A stretch of DNA of 42,324 nucleotides, taken from positions 1-42,324 of the forward strand of contig JADFXV010000020.1 of the NCBI GenBank assembly GCA_015233395.1. Reading direction: 5' to 3'. This stretch comes from Desulfovibrionaceae bacterium. Lineage in GTDB: Bacteria; Desulfobacterota; Desulfovibrionia; Desulfovibrionales; Desulfovibrionaceae. This document shows, piece by piece, positions 6,839 to 14,753 of this stretch. The translations under genes were made by a program, and so were the position numbers. The notes under the pieces were generated by a model that saw only the letters and a list, made by a program, of their open reading frames with translations, was not told the DNA's origin and ran no database searches. Position 1 is the stretch's first letter; every line of letters begins with the position of its first letter.

Positions 6839-7297
6839 ATGTCCCATGTCGTACTGATGCTGCATGCCCTAACCGGCATGCTCTTTATCCTGGCCGCAGT
6901 GTGGGTGTACGTCGACGCGCTCAACGTGAGCGCGGGCAGCCTCAAGCGAATCCGGGTCATGAGCTGGGCCGCCTCGGCGCTGATGTGGATTACGATGCTG
7001 GTCGGCGGCTACTGGTACGTCGTGAATTTCGCCAAGGACCGGGAAGTCATCCTCAAAGGCCCCTGGCCGTTCGCGCACACCTTCTTCATGGAAACCAAGG
7101 AGCACATCGTCTTCATCGTATTGCTCCTGGCCACCGCGTTGCCGGTTCTGGCCAAAAGCGACCTGCTGCAAGCCGGGCCAAGGAAGCTCTTGCTTTGGGC
7201 GTGCGCGCTGATCGTGCTGATCGGCATCGCCATGGAAGGGGCAGGGGGGATCATCGCCATGGGCGCCAAAGTCGGGTTCGCCCCGGCAACCTACTAA
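6839..7297 (+). CDS. Four-helix membrane protein with conserved-looking histidines, function unknown
   Basis: This 152-residue protein has four hydrophobic segments at roughly residues 3-25, 40-62, 85-105 and 115-138. Histidines sit in or near helices (HVVLMLHALTG in helix 1; FAHTFFMETKEHIVF before helix 3), an arrangement compatible with heme b ligands, though no motif proves it. The family is not recognised, and resemblance to CopD/cytochrome b561-like four-helix proteins is only general. AAAGGAG lies 7 nt before the ATG. It is 18 nt upstream of a second small membrane protein with its own histidines, so the two likely form one complex. It is divergent from the metal-transport operon. Confidence 0.75.
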   Translation: MSHVVLMLHALTGMLFILAAVWVYVDALNVSAGSLKRIRVMSWAASALMWITMLVGGYWYVVNFAKDREVILKGPWPFAHTFFMETKEHIVFIVLLLATALPVLAKSDLLQAGPRKLLLWACALIVLIGIAMEGAGGIIAMGAKVGFAPATY

Positions 7298-7315
7298 TCA
7301 TCCGGGGGATCGAAC

Positions 7316-7636
7316 ATGAGCGATATGCAAATCAGCGGCTGCGCCAAAGCCGCCAGCCTGTCCCTGGCCGTCACCTGCGTCTTAAGCGGCCTGCTGGTGT
7401 TTCTCAAGGAACTCAACAAGGGCGTGTTCGCGTTCATGAAGACGGTCACGGTCCATCATTGGGTGACGCACGGGCTGTTCGACGTGGCGGTGTTTTTCCT
7501 GCTCGCCTTCCTCCTGGGCAAGATGCGCGGCGGCCAAGGCCCGGCGATCGGCGATCGGGCCACGATCAACATCCTGATCGGCGGCGTCGCGGCCGGGGTC
7601 GCGCTCGTGATCGTGTTTTACGGCTTCGTCGATTGA
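7316..7636 (+). CDS. Three-helix small membrane protein with VHHWVTHG motif, function unknown
   Basis: This 106-residue protein has three hydrophobic segments (about residues 10-30, 50-68 and 84-104). The sequence TVHHWVTHGLFD just before helix 2 carries three histidines, which could bind heme or metal. It is the second gene of a two-gene unit, with GGGGGATCG upstream as a poor ribosome site, and is followed at once by a strong terminator. The unit therefore contains just these two proteins. No family is recognised. Partnership with the protein at 6839-7297 is inferred from spacing and shared character. Confidence 0.7.
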   Translation: MSDMQISGCAKAASLSLAVTCVLSGLLVFLKELNKGVFAFMKTVTVHHWVTHGLFDVAVFFLLAFLLGKMRGGQGPAIGDRATINILIGGVAAGVALVIVFYGFVD

Positions 7637-7664
7637 CGCGCCAACCGCGCGCCCGGGAATATCG

Positions 7665-7721
7665 CCGGCCCGCCCGCGTTTTGCGCTCGACGCAAAAGCG
7701 CGGGCGGGCCATTTTCTTTTT
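7665..7721 (+). terminator. Rho-independent terminator
   Basis: A stem of 12 bp (GGCCCGCCCGCG / CGCGGGCGGGCC), extended inward by TTTTGCG / CGCAAAA with a one-base bulge, is followed by ATTTTCTTTTT. It ends the two-gene membrane-protein unit. Confidence 0.9.
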
Positions 7722-7751
7722 GCGATCGATGATTATATTAATTTTGTCGGG

Positions 7752-7801
7752 ACGCACCCGTTGGCGGAGGGCCGATACCCTGTAACGGAGGAAGGTGCGG
7801 C
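7752..7801 (+). other. Nested stem-loop in the 7722-7988 intergenic region
   Basis: This roughly 265-nt stretch has no credible gene. Within it CGCACC / GGTGCG (7753-7758 / 7794-7799), CGTT / AACG (7759-7762 / 7784-7787) and AGGG / CCCT (7768-7771 / 7778-7781) nest to form a compact structure. It matches no riboswitch class I can recall. It lies upstream of the promoter at 7989, so it would not be part of that mRNA. A small RNA is possible but unsupported. Confidence 0.25.
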
Positions 7802-7988
7802 ATAAGCGAACGAAACCATACCAGGCGCATCGAGGCGCCGCCGGAAATTCGCCAGGCGCGATGACAGGTTCCGGGCAATCCCCAAGGAACAATACCGGTC
7901 ATCCGGATCGAAAACGCCAGGCGGATTTCTTTTTTTCGCAAAACGTCCGCCCGGGAGGCGGCGGGGCGGCGCTCCCACCCCGATCCTG

Positions 7989-8017
7989 TTGACAGCGAAC
8001 CCAGCCGGCCGTATTTT
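7989..8017 (+). promoter_or_regulatory. Sigma-70 promoter of the flagellar rod-like gene
   Basis: TTGACA (7989-7994), a 17-nt spacer and TATTTT (8012-8017) lie 33 nt before the ATG at 8051. The implied start is near 8024. Confidence 0.65.
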
Positions 8018-8050
8018 TATGGAGAAGCGTCTTGGTCGCGGGAGCCGGTC

Positions 8051-8431
8051 ATGAGCATGAGCATCGATTCCAGTCTTTCGGCGCTTACCGCCTTCTCCAC
8101 CGTGCAGGCCGTCGCCGCCAACAACGTGGCCAACTCCCAGACCCCGGGCTTTCAGCCTTCAAGCGTAACCCTCGAAGACACCGCTACGGGCGGCGTCCAG
8201 GCAGCCGCCATCAACCAAAGCGCGGCTTCCGGCGGACAGGCCCCTGGCGCCGGCCCGGTCTACAACGCCCAGGGACAGCTCCCGGCCGGCCAAAGCGCGG
8301 CCCCGTCCGGAACCGACCTCGCCCGCGAATTCACCGGCATGATCGCGAACCAGGCCGTTTTTTCAGCCAACACGGCGGCGATAACGACCGCCGGCCGGAT
8401 GACCGGCGCGTTGCTCGATATGTCCGTCTGA
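8051..8431 (+). CDS. Short stand-alone flagellar rod/hook-type protein
   Basis: This 126-residue protein has the N-terminal helix and motif of flagellar axial proteins (ALTAFSTVQAVAANNVANSQTPGFQ, close to NNLANxxTxGFK of FlgB/FlgC/FlgG). Its C-terminal helix (DLAREFTGMIANQAVFSANT) matches the basal-body rod C-terminal domain. The middle is only about 50 residues and Gly/Ala/Gln-rich. FlgC is about 135-150 residues and normally lies in a flgBC-fliE operon, but this one stands alone with its own promoter. It may be a divergent rod protein or a regulator. GGAG lies 6 nt before the first ATG, and a second ATG two codons later is also possible. A FleQ/FlrA-like sigma-54 activator follows. Confidence 0.8.
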   Translation: MSMSIDSSLSALTAFSTVQAVAANNVANSQTPGFQPSSVTLEDTATGGVQAAAINQSAASGGQAPGAGPVYNAQGQLPAGQSAAPSGTDLAREFTGMIANQAVFSANTAAITTAGRMTGALLDMSV

Positions 8432-8567
8432 CCGCCCCCTTTTTCGTCCGCCTTCTCTCTTGACGCCCGGGATTTCCCTTGACTTTGCGTCATTAAATTG
8501 ACAGAAAACCCGTGACAGACGGGCTCGGGCTCCGCGGCCGTTGCCGGTTATCGTTCAAGGAGGCGCA

Positions 8568-9587
8568 ATGGACCTCGTGACTTCTGGCATTATTGGCGAT
8601 TCTCCCGTCTTGCGGGAGGTTTTCAAGATGCTGGCCAAGGTGGCTCCGACCGATTCCACGGTCCTGGTGACCGGGGAATCGGGCACCGGCAAGGAGCTGC
8701 TTGTCCGGGCCCTGCACCACAGCAGCAAGCGGGCCGGCAAACCGTTCGTGCCCATCAATTGCGGGGCCATCCCCCGCGAACTCCTGGAATCGGAGCTTTT
8801 CGGCCACGAGAAGGGCGCCTTCACCCACGCCATCCGCACCCGCCCCGGCCGTTTCGAGCTGGCCGACGGCGGCACCATTTTTCTGGACGAAATAGGGGAA
8901 ATGGATCTTTCGCTGCAAGTCAAGATCCTGCGCGTGCTCCAGGAAAAGGAATTCGAACGGGTCGGGGCCACCCGCACGCAAAAAGTCAACGTGCGCATCG
9001 TGGCCGCCACCAACCGCGACCTGGAGGCCGAGGTCGCGGCCATGCGGTTTCGCGAGGATCTTTTCTACCGGCTCAACGTCATCCCCATGCATCTGCCGCC
9101 GCTGCGCGACCGGGGCCAGGACATCATAATCCTGGCCGACCATTTCATGGCCAAGTTTTGCGAACGAAAAGAGCGCAAGAAATTTTGCCTCTCCCCGGAC
9201 GCGGCCGCCATGTTCCTGCGGTATTCCTGGCCGGGCAACGTGCGCGAGCTGGAAAATTTCATGGAGCGCCTGACCATCCTGTGCGACGCCGACGTGATTT
9301 CCCCGGACGACCTTCCTCAAAAGATTTGGAACGACCTGGGCCGCGAACGAGTGGGCGGCGAGCCGCAACCGGCCCCGGTCTCGGCCGGTTTCGTCTGGCC
9401 GGCCCTGTCCGACATCCACGCCAAGGGCATGGGTCTTAAGGAATTCATCGACGAGATCGAGGAACGCCTCCTGCGAGAAGCCCTGGACAAATCGGGCGGA
9501 GTGAAAAATCAGGCGGCCGAACTGCTCGGCATCAAACGCACCACCCTGATCGAAAAACTCAAGAAAAAAAACATGGCCTCGGTTTAG
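8568..9587 (+). CDS. Sigma-54-dependent transcription activator lacking a receiver domain
   Basis: This 339-residue protein consists of an AAA+ domain and a Fis-type helix-turn-helix, with no N-terminal sensor domain. Walker A is GESGTGKE (37-44 region), Walker B is [11 protein letters not shown] (101-111), and the arginine-finger region [12 protein letters not shown] is present. The sigma-54 contact loop reads GAFTHA (83-88) instead of the usual GAFTGA. The C-terminus [21 protein letters not shown] resembles the FleQ/FlrA/FlbD group of flagellar regulators. The start at 8568 is set by AAGGAGG, and 9 upstream codons to 8541 are open but lack a ribosome site. The adjacent flagellar rod-like gene supports a motility role. 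With no receiver, its activity may be set by a partner or a small molecule. Confidence 0.85.
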   Translation: MDLVTSGIIGDSPVLREVFKMLAKVAPTDSTVLVTGESGTGKELLVRALHHSSKRAGKPFVPINCGAIPRELLESELFGHEKGAFTHAIRTRPGRFELADGGTIFLDEIGEMDLSLQVKILRVLQEKEFERVGATRTQKVNVRIVAATNRDLEAEVAAMRFREDLFYRLNVIPMHLPPLRDRGQDIIILADHFMAKFCERKERKKFCLSPDAAAMFLRYSWPGNVRELENFMERLTILCDADVISPDDLPQKIWNDLGRERVGGEPQPAPVSAGFVWPALSDIHAKGMGLKEFIDEIEERLLREALDKSGGVKNQAAELLGIKRTTLIEKLKKKNMASV

Positions 9588-9609
9588 AGACGGGTTCCGG
9601 ATGAGGGGG

Positions 9610-9660
9610 GAATCGGGGGAGCGCCCCTTTGTGAACAAAGGGGCGCTCCCCCGATTCTCT
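9610..9660 (+). terminator. 22-bp hairpin terminator of the sigma-54 activator gene
   Basis: Perfect 22-bp arms (9610-9631 and 9636-9657) with loop TGAA are followed by TCT. The tip CCCTTTG-TGAA-CAAAGGG is shared with hairpins at 14693 and 37119, so it belongs to a repeated family. The T-tract is short. Confidence 0.7.
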
Positions 9661-9724
9661 CGTACATCGCCAGCTGCGTCAGCCGTGTCCGGCGCTTGCA
9701 CGGGGTTTGCATGAGGCGTATTCC

Positions 9725-12700
9725 GTGATCGCACGTCGCCTTTGGCCGTATTGGCTCCTTGTCTTCGCCTGCCTGCTCTCGGCGCCCGGCCCGGCCGGAG
9801 CCGAGGGCGTCCTGCATTTCGCTTCCGGCGGCGCGGACACCTTCACGATCGACGCGCCCGCAGTCGGCGTCAAACTGCCCGTGGAGCGCACCGGCGAGCG
9901 CGAAATCAGCATCTCCCTGCCCGCCAAAACGGCCAAGCGTTTCGCTTCCGGAAACGTCGACCTGGTCGATCCGGCGCTGGTTTCCGGCGCTCGGGTCAGC
10001 GGCGGCAAGCTCGTCGTCACGCTTTCGACCAACGAAATCGGTTATATCGCCAGCCCCAAGGACAAGACGTTCATCGTCCAGCTTTACCGCGACCCACTCG
10101 GCGCGCGATTCGCCTTGCCGCCGGAAAAACCGGGCAAGGCGCCCGCGGCCCAGGCCAAGGACAAGCCTGCGGCCAATGCGGCCAATGCCGCCGGTCCGAC
10201 AGGTCCGGCCGGTTCGGCCGGATCGGTGCTGGACGCCGCGGGCCAAGACACTGCCGGACAGGCTCTGCTCAAGCGCATGGCCAGACCCGCTGCCGCATCG
10301 GCCGGACCGGAGGCGTCGGCCGCGCCGTCCGTTCAGGGCGCCGAGCCGCCCGCCGTCGCAAAGCCGCCGCCGGTGGAAGTCAGCCTCCCGCCCGTGCAGC
10401 CAAAGACCGAAACGCAAACGAAAGCCGAAACCCTGCCGCCGGGTACGGCCGAACCGTTTTTCGCCGTGCCCGGCGCGATGCGGGCCAAGGTGGAAAAGGT
10501 CGGGCCGTCGCAGGCGAAAATATTCCGCTCGGATCGCGACCGCTTCGCCGCCCCTCCCGAGGAAACCCCCACGGCTGCTGGCGCGGCTAGGGAGCCCCAA
10601 CAGTCCCAATCGGTGCAACCGGCCCAACCGGCCCAGCCGGCGCAATCGGCGCAACCGGCCCAATCGGTCCAATCGGCGCAGCCGGCGGCCCCTGTTTCTC
10701 CGGATCAGGTCGAGTATCCCGGCGGGCTTCGCGCCAAGGTGTCCAGAAGCGCGTCAGGAGAACCCAATGCGGCTCTGGTCGTCACGAACGCGCTGAAACC
10801 GGCCGGACCGGCGCAAACGGCGGAACCGGCGGAACCGGCCGGACCGGCCGGAGCGGCGGGAGCGGGCGCGTCCGAAACCGAGGCGCGGCCGGCCGTACCG
10901 GCTCAATCGGCTCAGCCGGAGCACGCGGAGCAGGCAGCGCATGCGGAGCACGCGGCTGCGGCCGGGGAGCACGGAAAGGGACACGAGGCGCCCGCGAAAA
11001 CGGCCGAAGAGTTGGAACAAATCCAGGTGAGCCTGGCCGAGGCCCAGAATCTGGAAATGGCCGGGGAACTGCTCGCGGCCGCGCAGATCTACGATTCCTA
11101 CGTCCACCAGCCCGGCCTGGATCCGGACGACATGTCCGAGGCGCTCTACAAGATCGCCGACTTGCTCTTCCGTTTTTATGCGGCCGACCTGCCGGGCCAT
11201 TTCATGGCCGTGAGCAACGCCTTCCAGACGGCGCTGTCTTCCAATCCCAAATCGCGCTGGATTCCGCTGATCCTGGCCAAACTGGGCGAGCTCAACCTCA
11301 AGGTGGGCAACCTGCCCGAAGCCAGGGGCTATTTCAACCTGCTCAAGCAGCGTTATCCGCACGGCGAAGAGCTTCCGCTGATCAACTACTATTGGGGGGA
11401 ATACTATTTCGGCAAAGGCGACTACCGCAAGGCTTCGGAGGAATTCCAGTCGCTCATCAACCAATTCCCGGAAAGCGACCACGTCAAGGAGGCCGCCACC
11501 GGGCTGATCAAGTCTTTCGTCAAGTTGAGCTACTACAAGGAAGCGGGAAAAATCATCGATTACGTGGAAAAGCGTTGGTCCAGGTATTACCTCGACGATC
11601 CCATGTTTTTGCTGCTTTCGGCCGAAACGGCCTACCGGCTCGCCGAGTACCCCAGGGCGAAAAAGCTCTACTTGCAGTATTACAACATCCAGCCCACGGC
11701 CGAGAGCATGGACCTGGTTCTGTCGCGCTTGGGCGACGTCTACCTGCGCCAGGGCGAAAAGATTCTGGCCAAGCAGTTCTACGACCGGGTCATCGACGCG
11801 TATCCCAAAAGCGACGGAGCCCAGATCGCCAAGATGCGCTTGGTCGAGGAAGGGGTTTTCGACGATCCCTCGGTCAAGGGCATGAACGCCCTCTTCAGCC
11901 GGCCCAACATGGGCACGGCCGGCGACGTCTACCGCGACGTCATGACCAATTATCCGGACAGCACGCTGGCCCCGCTGGCCAACCTCAAGCTGGCCCTGTG
12001 GCAGCTCTTCCAGGGCAAAAACCTCGACGGCCTGAAAACCGCAAACGGCTACCTGGACAAATACAAGACCGGAGAACTGCGCGGCCGGGCCGTGGAAATC
12101 GCCACCGAGGCGTTCAACCTGGCCGTGGCCGACGCCATCGCCAAAAAAGACTACGCCGGGGCGATCTCCCTGTGGAAGGCCAATCCCGGGCTGACCGGAC
12201 CGGACTCAAAAATCGCCGACCGCACCCGCCTGGCCGTCGCCTATGCCCTGCTCAAGGAAGGCAAGGGCACGGAATCGCTGGATATCGTCAAACCGTACAT
12301 TACCGAAAAACAAAACGAGCTGGGCGATATCGCCTTTGGCCTGGCCCTGCGCATCTACTACGAAAACCAGGCCTGGCCGCAGATCCTGGATCTGGCCAAA
12401 AACGTCCAGACCTACAAGCTCGCCCCGCCGCAACGGCGCGATCTGGACTACGCGCTCGCCCTGGCGCACGAAAATCTGGGCGAAACGGCCCAGAGCCGGC
12501 CGCTGTGGGCCAAACTGGGCGCGGACGCGAACCTGCCGGCGGACAAACGGGCCCTGGCGATGTATTACAACGCCCTGGCCGCGCGGGACAAACCAGAACT
12601 CGACAAGGCCCTGGTCTTCGCCCAGCAGGCCCTAGCGCTCTTTCAGTCCTCGGGGGCCGATCCGCAGCGCCTCAAGGACACCCTCGGCATGATCGCCGAC

Positions 12701-12967
12701 CTGTACAAGTCGCTCGGCCGGTTGCGCGACGCGGTCAAATATTGCGAACAATACGGCAAGCTCACCACGGAAGGCGATCTGGACTGGGCCGCCAACCAGT
12801 TCAAACTGGCTTCGCTGTTCCGCGATCTTGGCGACTTGGCCGCCTGGAAGTCCACCATGGAGTCGGTGCAGAAAAAAGCTCCGGGCTCGAACTACGCCCA
12901 AATGGCCGCTTCCAGCCTGGAATCCTACCGCCTGGAGCAAGAAGCCCGCAAGCTCGGAACCCAGTAG
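9725..12967 (+). CDS. Large exported TPR protein with Pro/Ala/Gln-rich linker
   Basis: This protein of about 1080 residues starts with a signal peptide (RRLWPYWLLVFACLLSA..PAGA). A beta-rich N-terminal domain of about 110 residues (VLHFASGGADTFTID ... TFIVQLYRDPLG) resembles AMIN-type domains. A disordered region of about 300 residues follows, with Pro-Ala-Gln repeats, then a long helical repeat region (about residues 430-1080) with TPR-like units (YPHGEELPLINYYWGEYYFG, YRKASEEFQSLINQFPESDH, AKQFYDRVIDAYPKSDGAQ). The GTG at 9725 is preferred because it follows TGAGG at 8 nt and puts the signal peptide at the very start. A TTG at 9707 is the alternative. It probably scaffolds a periplasmic or cell-wall complex. 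Its position after a flagellar-type regulator hints at a motility link, which is inference only. Confidence 0.8.
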   Translation: MIARRLWPYWLLVFACLLSAPGPAGAEGVLHFASGGADTFTIDAPAVGVKLPVERTGEREISISLPAKTAKRFASGNVDLVDPALVSGARVSGGKLVVTLSTNEIGYIASPKDKTFIVQLYRDPLGARFALPPEKPGKAPAAQAKDKPAANAANAAGPTGPAGSAGSVLDAAGQDTAGQALLKRMARPAAASAGPEASAAPSVQGAEPPAVAKPPPVEVSLPPVQPKTETQTKAETLPPGTAEPFFAVPGAMRAKVEKVGPSQAKIFRSDRDRFAAPPEETPTAAGAAREPQQSQSVQPAQPAQPAQSAQPAQSVQSAQPAAPVSPDQVEYPGGLRAKVSRSASGEPNAALVVTNALKPAGPAQTAEPAEPAGPAGAAGAGASETEARPAVPAQSAQPEHAEQAAHAEHAAAAGEHGKGHEAPAKTAEELEQIQVSLAEAQNLEMAGELLAAAQIYDSYVHQPGLDPDDMSEALYKIADLLFRFYAADLPGHFMAVSNAFQTALSSNPKSRWIPLILAKLGELNLKVGNLPEARGYFNLLKQRYPHGEELPLINYYWGEYYFGKGDYRKASEEFQSLINQFPESDHVKEAATGLIKSFVKLSYYKEAGKIIDYVEKRWSRYYLDDPMFLLLSAETAYRLAEYPRAKKLYLQYYNIQPTAESMDLVLSRLGDVYLRQGEKILAKQFYDRVIDAYPKSDGAQIAKMRLVEEGVFDDPSVKGMNALFSRPNMGTAGDVYRDVMTNYPDSTLAPLANLKLALWQLFQGKNLDGLKTANGYLDKYKTGELRGRAVEIATEAFNLAVADAIAKKDYAGAISLWKANPGLTGPDSKIADRTRLAVAYALLKEGKGTESLDIVKPYITEKQNELGDIAFGLALRIYYENQAWPQILDLAKNVQTYKLAPPQRRDLDYALALAHENLGETAQSRPLWAKLGADANLPADKRALAMYYNALAARDKPELDKALVFAQQALALFQSSGADPQRLKDTLGMIADLYKSLGRLRDAVKYCEQYGKLTTEGDLDWAANQFKLASLFRDLGDLAAWKSTMESVQKKAPGSNYAQMAASSLESYRLEQEARKLGTQ
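10603..10690 (+). repeat. Nine-base repeats coding for PAQ/SAQ units
   Basis: Tandem degenerate 9-mers of the form C(A/G)(A/C)CCGGCC and CAATCGGCG encode (Q-P/S-A)n inside the TPR protein. A second similar run (GCGGAACCG/GGACCG) lies near 10800-10860. The copies are in frame and would expand without frameshift. Confidence 0.6.
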
Positions 12968-12974
12968 AACAGCC

Positions 12975-13033
12975 CCGGGGCTTAACTGCGAGTAAGCGAA
13001 GGAAGACTTCCGCAACTCGCAGTTGAACCCCGG
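12975..13033 (+). terminator. Long stem-loop after the TPR gene
   Basis: Arms of 19 nt with two imperfect pairs (12975-12993 and 13015-13033) enclose an inner GGAAG-ACTTCC mini-stem. It begins 7 nt after the stop codon. It lacks a clear T-run, so the bidirectional hairpin at 13176 may do the actual termination. Confidence 0.45.
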
Positions 13034-13106
13034 ACCCTCTCGACAGCAAACCGGCGCGCTGGTTTTTCACCGAACGGTTCTGCCCGGCCGTCATTCAAAA
13101 ACGTTT

Positions 13107-13213
13107 CCGGGCGTCGGCCGCTTTTCGCGTAGCGAAAAGCGGCCGACGCCCGGTGAAAGTTTTTTGAAAGGGGGTCCGGGGGGAAACTTTTTCTCAAAAA
13201 AGTTTCCCCCCGG
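13107..13213. terminator. Bipartite hairpin element between converging genes
   Basis: Hairpin A has perfect 22-bp arms (13107-13128 and 13132-13153) with the tip GCTTTTCGC-GTA-GCGAAAAGC. Hairpin B has about 17-bp arms (13176-13192 and 13196-13213) whose tip is AAACTTTTT-CTC-AAAAAAGTTT. Between the convergent TPR and hydA genes, hairpin B gives U-rich RNA in both directions, as in bidirectional terminators. Related elements occur at 26792-26895 and 41161-41266. Confidence 0.75.
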
Positions 13214-13218
13214 TTCTC

Positions 13219-14598
13219 TTATTTTCGAATAAATTTGACCAGCTTATTGCTGTCGCCGGTCAGGTCGATATGGTGCGTTGAGCAGGAGATGCAGGGGTCG
13301 TAGGCGCGTACGAGCATGGACAGTTTGAGTTCGATATCGGCTTCGGAGAGGGTGGCGAGCGTCGGGAGCAGGGCGTCGAGGTCGCGCTGGATGTTGGCGT
13401 GGTTTTGGTTGGTGGGGATGACGCAGTCGGCGTTGGCGATGCGGCCGTTCTCGTCGTATTCGTAGGCGTGAAACAAGATGCCCCGGGGCACTTCCACGGC
13501 GCCGACGCCTTTGCAGGCGAAGGTTTTGATCGGCGCGGGCGTTTCGTTGCGGATGCCCCGGGCGAGCAGGATGTCGATGATGCGCAGCGAATCCTCGACG
13601 GAGTGGAAGCATTCCACGAGTTGGGCCGCGGTGATCATGAAGGGGTTGTGGCAGGGCGCCTTGAGGCCCAGTTTCCGGGCGGCTTCCTTGCCCAGGTGGC
13701 TGAGTTTGTCGTGGTTGAGGTTGAAGCGCGAGAGCGCGCCGACCATGTAGGAATCGTCCACGCCTTTGGTCCATTTGGCGGTGGACTGGGGCAGGCAGTA
13801 TTCGCGGGTGACGTCCTTGTAGAGCTGGTTCGGGCGGCGCTGGGTTTTGCTGGAGCCGATTTCGCCCCAGTAGAGCGGGTATTCGGCGTCCGAAACCAGG
13901 GCGACGTATTCGGTTTGGCGGTGGAATTTCGGGATGTTGCCGGCCACGTCCACGACCACGTCGAGGATGGCTTTGGCTTTGGGCACGATGGCTTCGAGCA
14001 TGGCTTTCAAGTTTTTCAGGTCGTCGTCCGTGGGCAGTTTGGCGAAGCCGCCCGGGACCATGCGCTGCGGGTGGATGGTGCGGCCGCAGATCATGTCGCT
14101 CATGCGGTTGGCGGTGCGGTGGCAGGCGACCACGGCCAGGACTTCTTCCTTGTGGCTGGCGGCCAGGGGCAGCACGGAGGCCGCGCCCATGAAGTCGGGC
14201 AGGGCCAGATAGCCTACGTGCAGGAAGTGGCTTTGCAGGTTTTCCGCGTGGATGGCCAGTTTGCGCAGCAGCAGGGTCTGCTCGGAGATCTGGACGCCGA
14301 AGGCGTCTTCGGTGGCCTGGAGCGAGCTGAGCTGGTGGCCGATGGAGCAGATGCCGCAGATGCGCGAGGTGATGTGGTGGACGTCCTGGTAATTGCGCCC
14401 GATGAGCATGGCCTCGAAGAAGCGCGGCGCCTCCGGGACTTCCCAGCGGCAGACCGAGACTTTTCCGCCCGCGTCGATTTCGGCCACGATGTTGCCGTGC
14501 CCTTCGACGCGGGTGAGGTAGTGGACGTTGATCTTTTTGCCCTTGGCGGGCAGCGGTGTTGGGGCCGCTTCGGTCTTCGCCTTTTCAACCTTGGCCAT
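13219..14598 (-). CDS. hydA: [NiFe] hydrogenase large (alpha) subunit, group 3b sulfhydrogenase type
   Basis: This 459-residue subunit carries the Ni-Fe active site for reversible H2 oxidation in the cytoplasm. The N-terminal ligand motif is RICGIC (C81, C84), and the C-terminal one is DPCISCSTH (C436, C439, H442). Seventeen residues follow H442, which would be removed by a maturation protease after Ni insertion. Other family features are LTRVEGHGN, HAENLQSHFLH and VPRGILFHAYEYD. A Pro/Ala/Lys-rich stretch of about 20 residues precedes the conserved part. GAGG precedes the ATG. It is the last gene of a hydB-hydG-hydD-hydA unit, the order known from Pyrococcus sulfhydrogenase. A 21-bp hairpin separates it from hydD. 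Group 3b enzymes couple H2 to NADP(H), and some reduce sulfur. Confidence 0.93.
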   Translation of the reverse strand: MAKVEKAKTEAAPTPLPAKGKKINVHYLTRVEGHGNIVAEIDAGGKVSVCRWEVPEAPRFFEAMLIGRNYQDVHHITSRICGICSIGHQLSSLQATEDAFGVQISEQTLLLRKLAIHAENLQSHFLHVGYLALPDFMGAASVLPLAASHKEEVLAVVACHRTANRMSDMICGRTIHPQRMVPGGFAKLPTDDDLKNLKAMLEAIVPKAKAILDVVVDVAGNIPKFHRQTEYVALVSDAEYPLYWGEIGSSKTQRRPNQLYKDVTREYCLPQSTAKWTKGVDDSYMVGALSRFNLNHDKLSHLGKEAARKLGLKAPCHNPFMITAAQLVECFHSVEDSLRIIDILLARGIRNETPAPIKTFACKGVGAVEVPRGILFHAYEYDENGRIANADCVIPTNQNHANIQRDLDALLPTLATLSEADIELKLSMLVRAYDPCISCSTHHIDLTGDSNKLVKFIRK

Positions 14599-14692
14599 AG
14601 CGAACCTCGTTATGTTTTCGTCGCCAAATCGCGGTAATCCGACGGACTTATGTATCTCAACCCATTACAAAGTTTTTTGACGAAAGGGGGGC

Positions 14693-14738
14693 TCGAGGGG
14701 AAAACCCCTTTTGTTCACAAAAGGGGTTTTCCCCTCGA
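14693..14738. repeat. Perfect 21-bp hairpin between hydD and hydA
   Basis: Arms 14693-14713 and 14718-14738 pair perfectly with loop TTCA, and the tip is CCCCTTTTG-TTCA-CAAAAGGGG. A fragment AAAGTTTTTTGACGAAAGGGGGG lies on its hydA side, as in the bipartite elements elsewhere. It sits in the 155-nt gap inside an operon, where a full terminator would cut off the catalytic subunit. It may be a partial terminator, an RNA-stabilising structure or a mobile repeat. Confidence 0.75.
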
Positions 14739-14753
14739 TTCCCTCCTCTCCCT

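Noticed and set aside
7749-7830. Cyclic-di-GMP riboswitch upstream of the flagellar rod-like gene
   Set aside because: Only GGGACGCA coincides with the consensus. The other conserved parts are absent, and it lies upstream of the promoter at 7989.
14705-14725. Rex-type site TTGTTCACAA in the hairpin loops
   Set aside because: The sequence is simply the tip of a repeated hairpin and occurs at gene ends and not at promoters.
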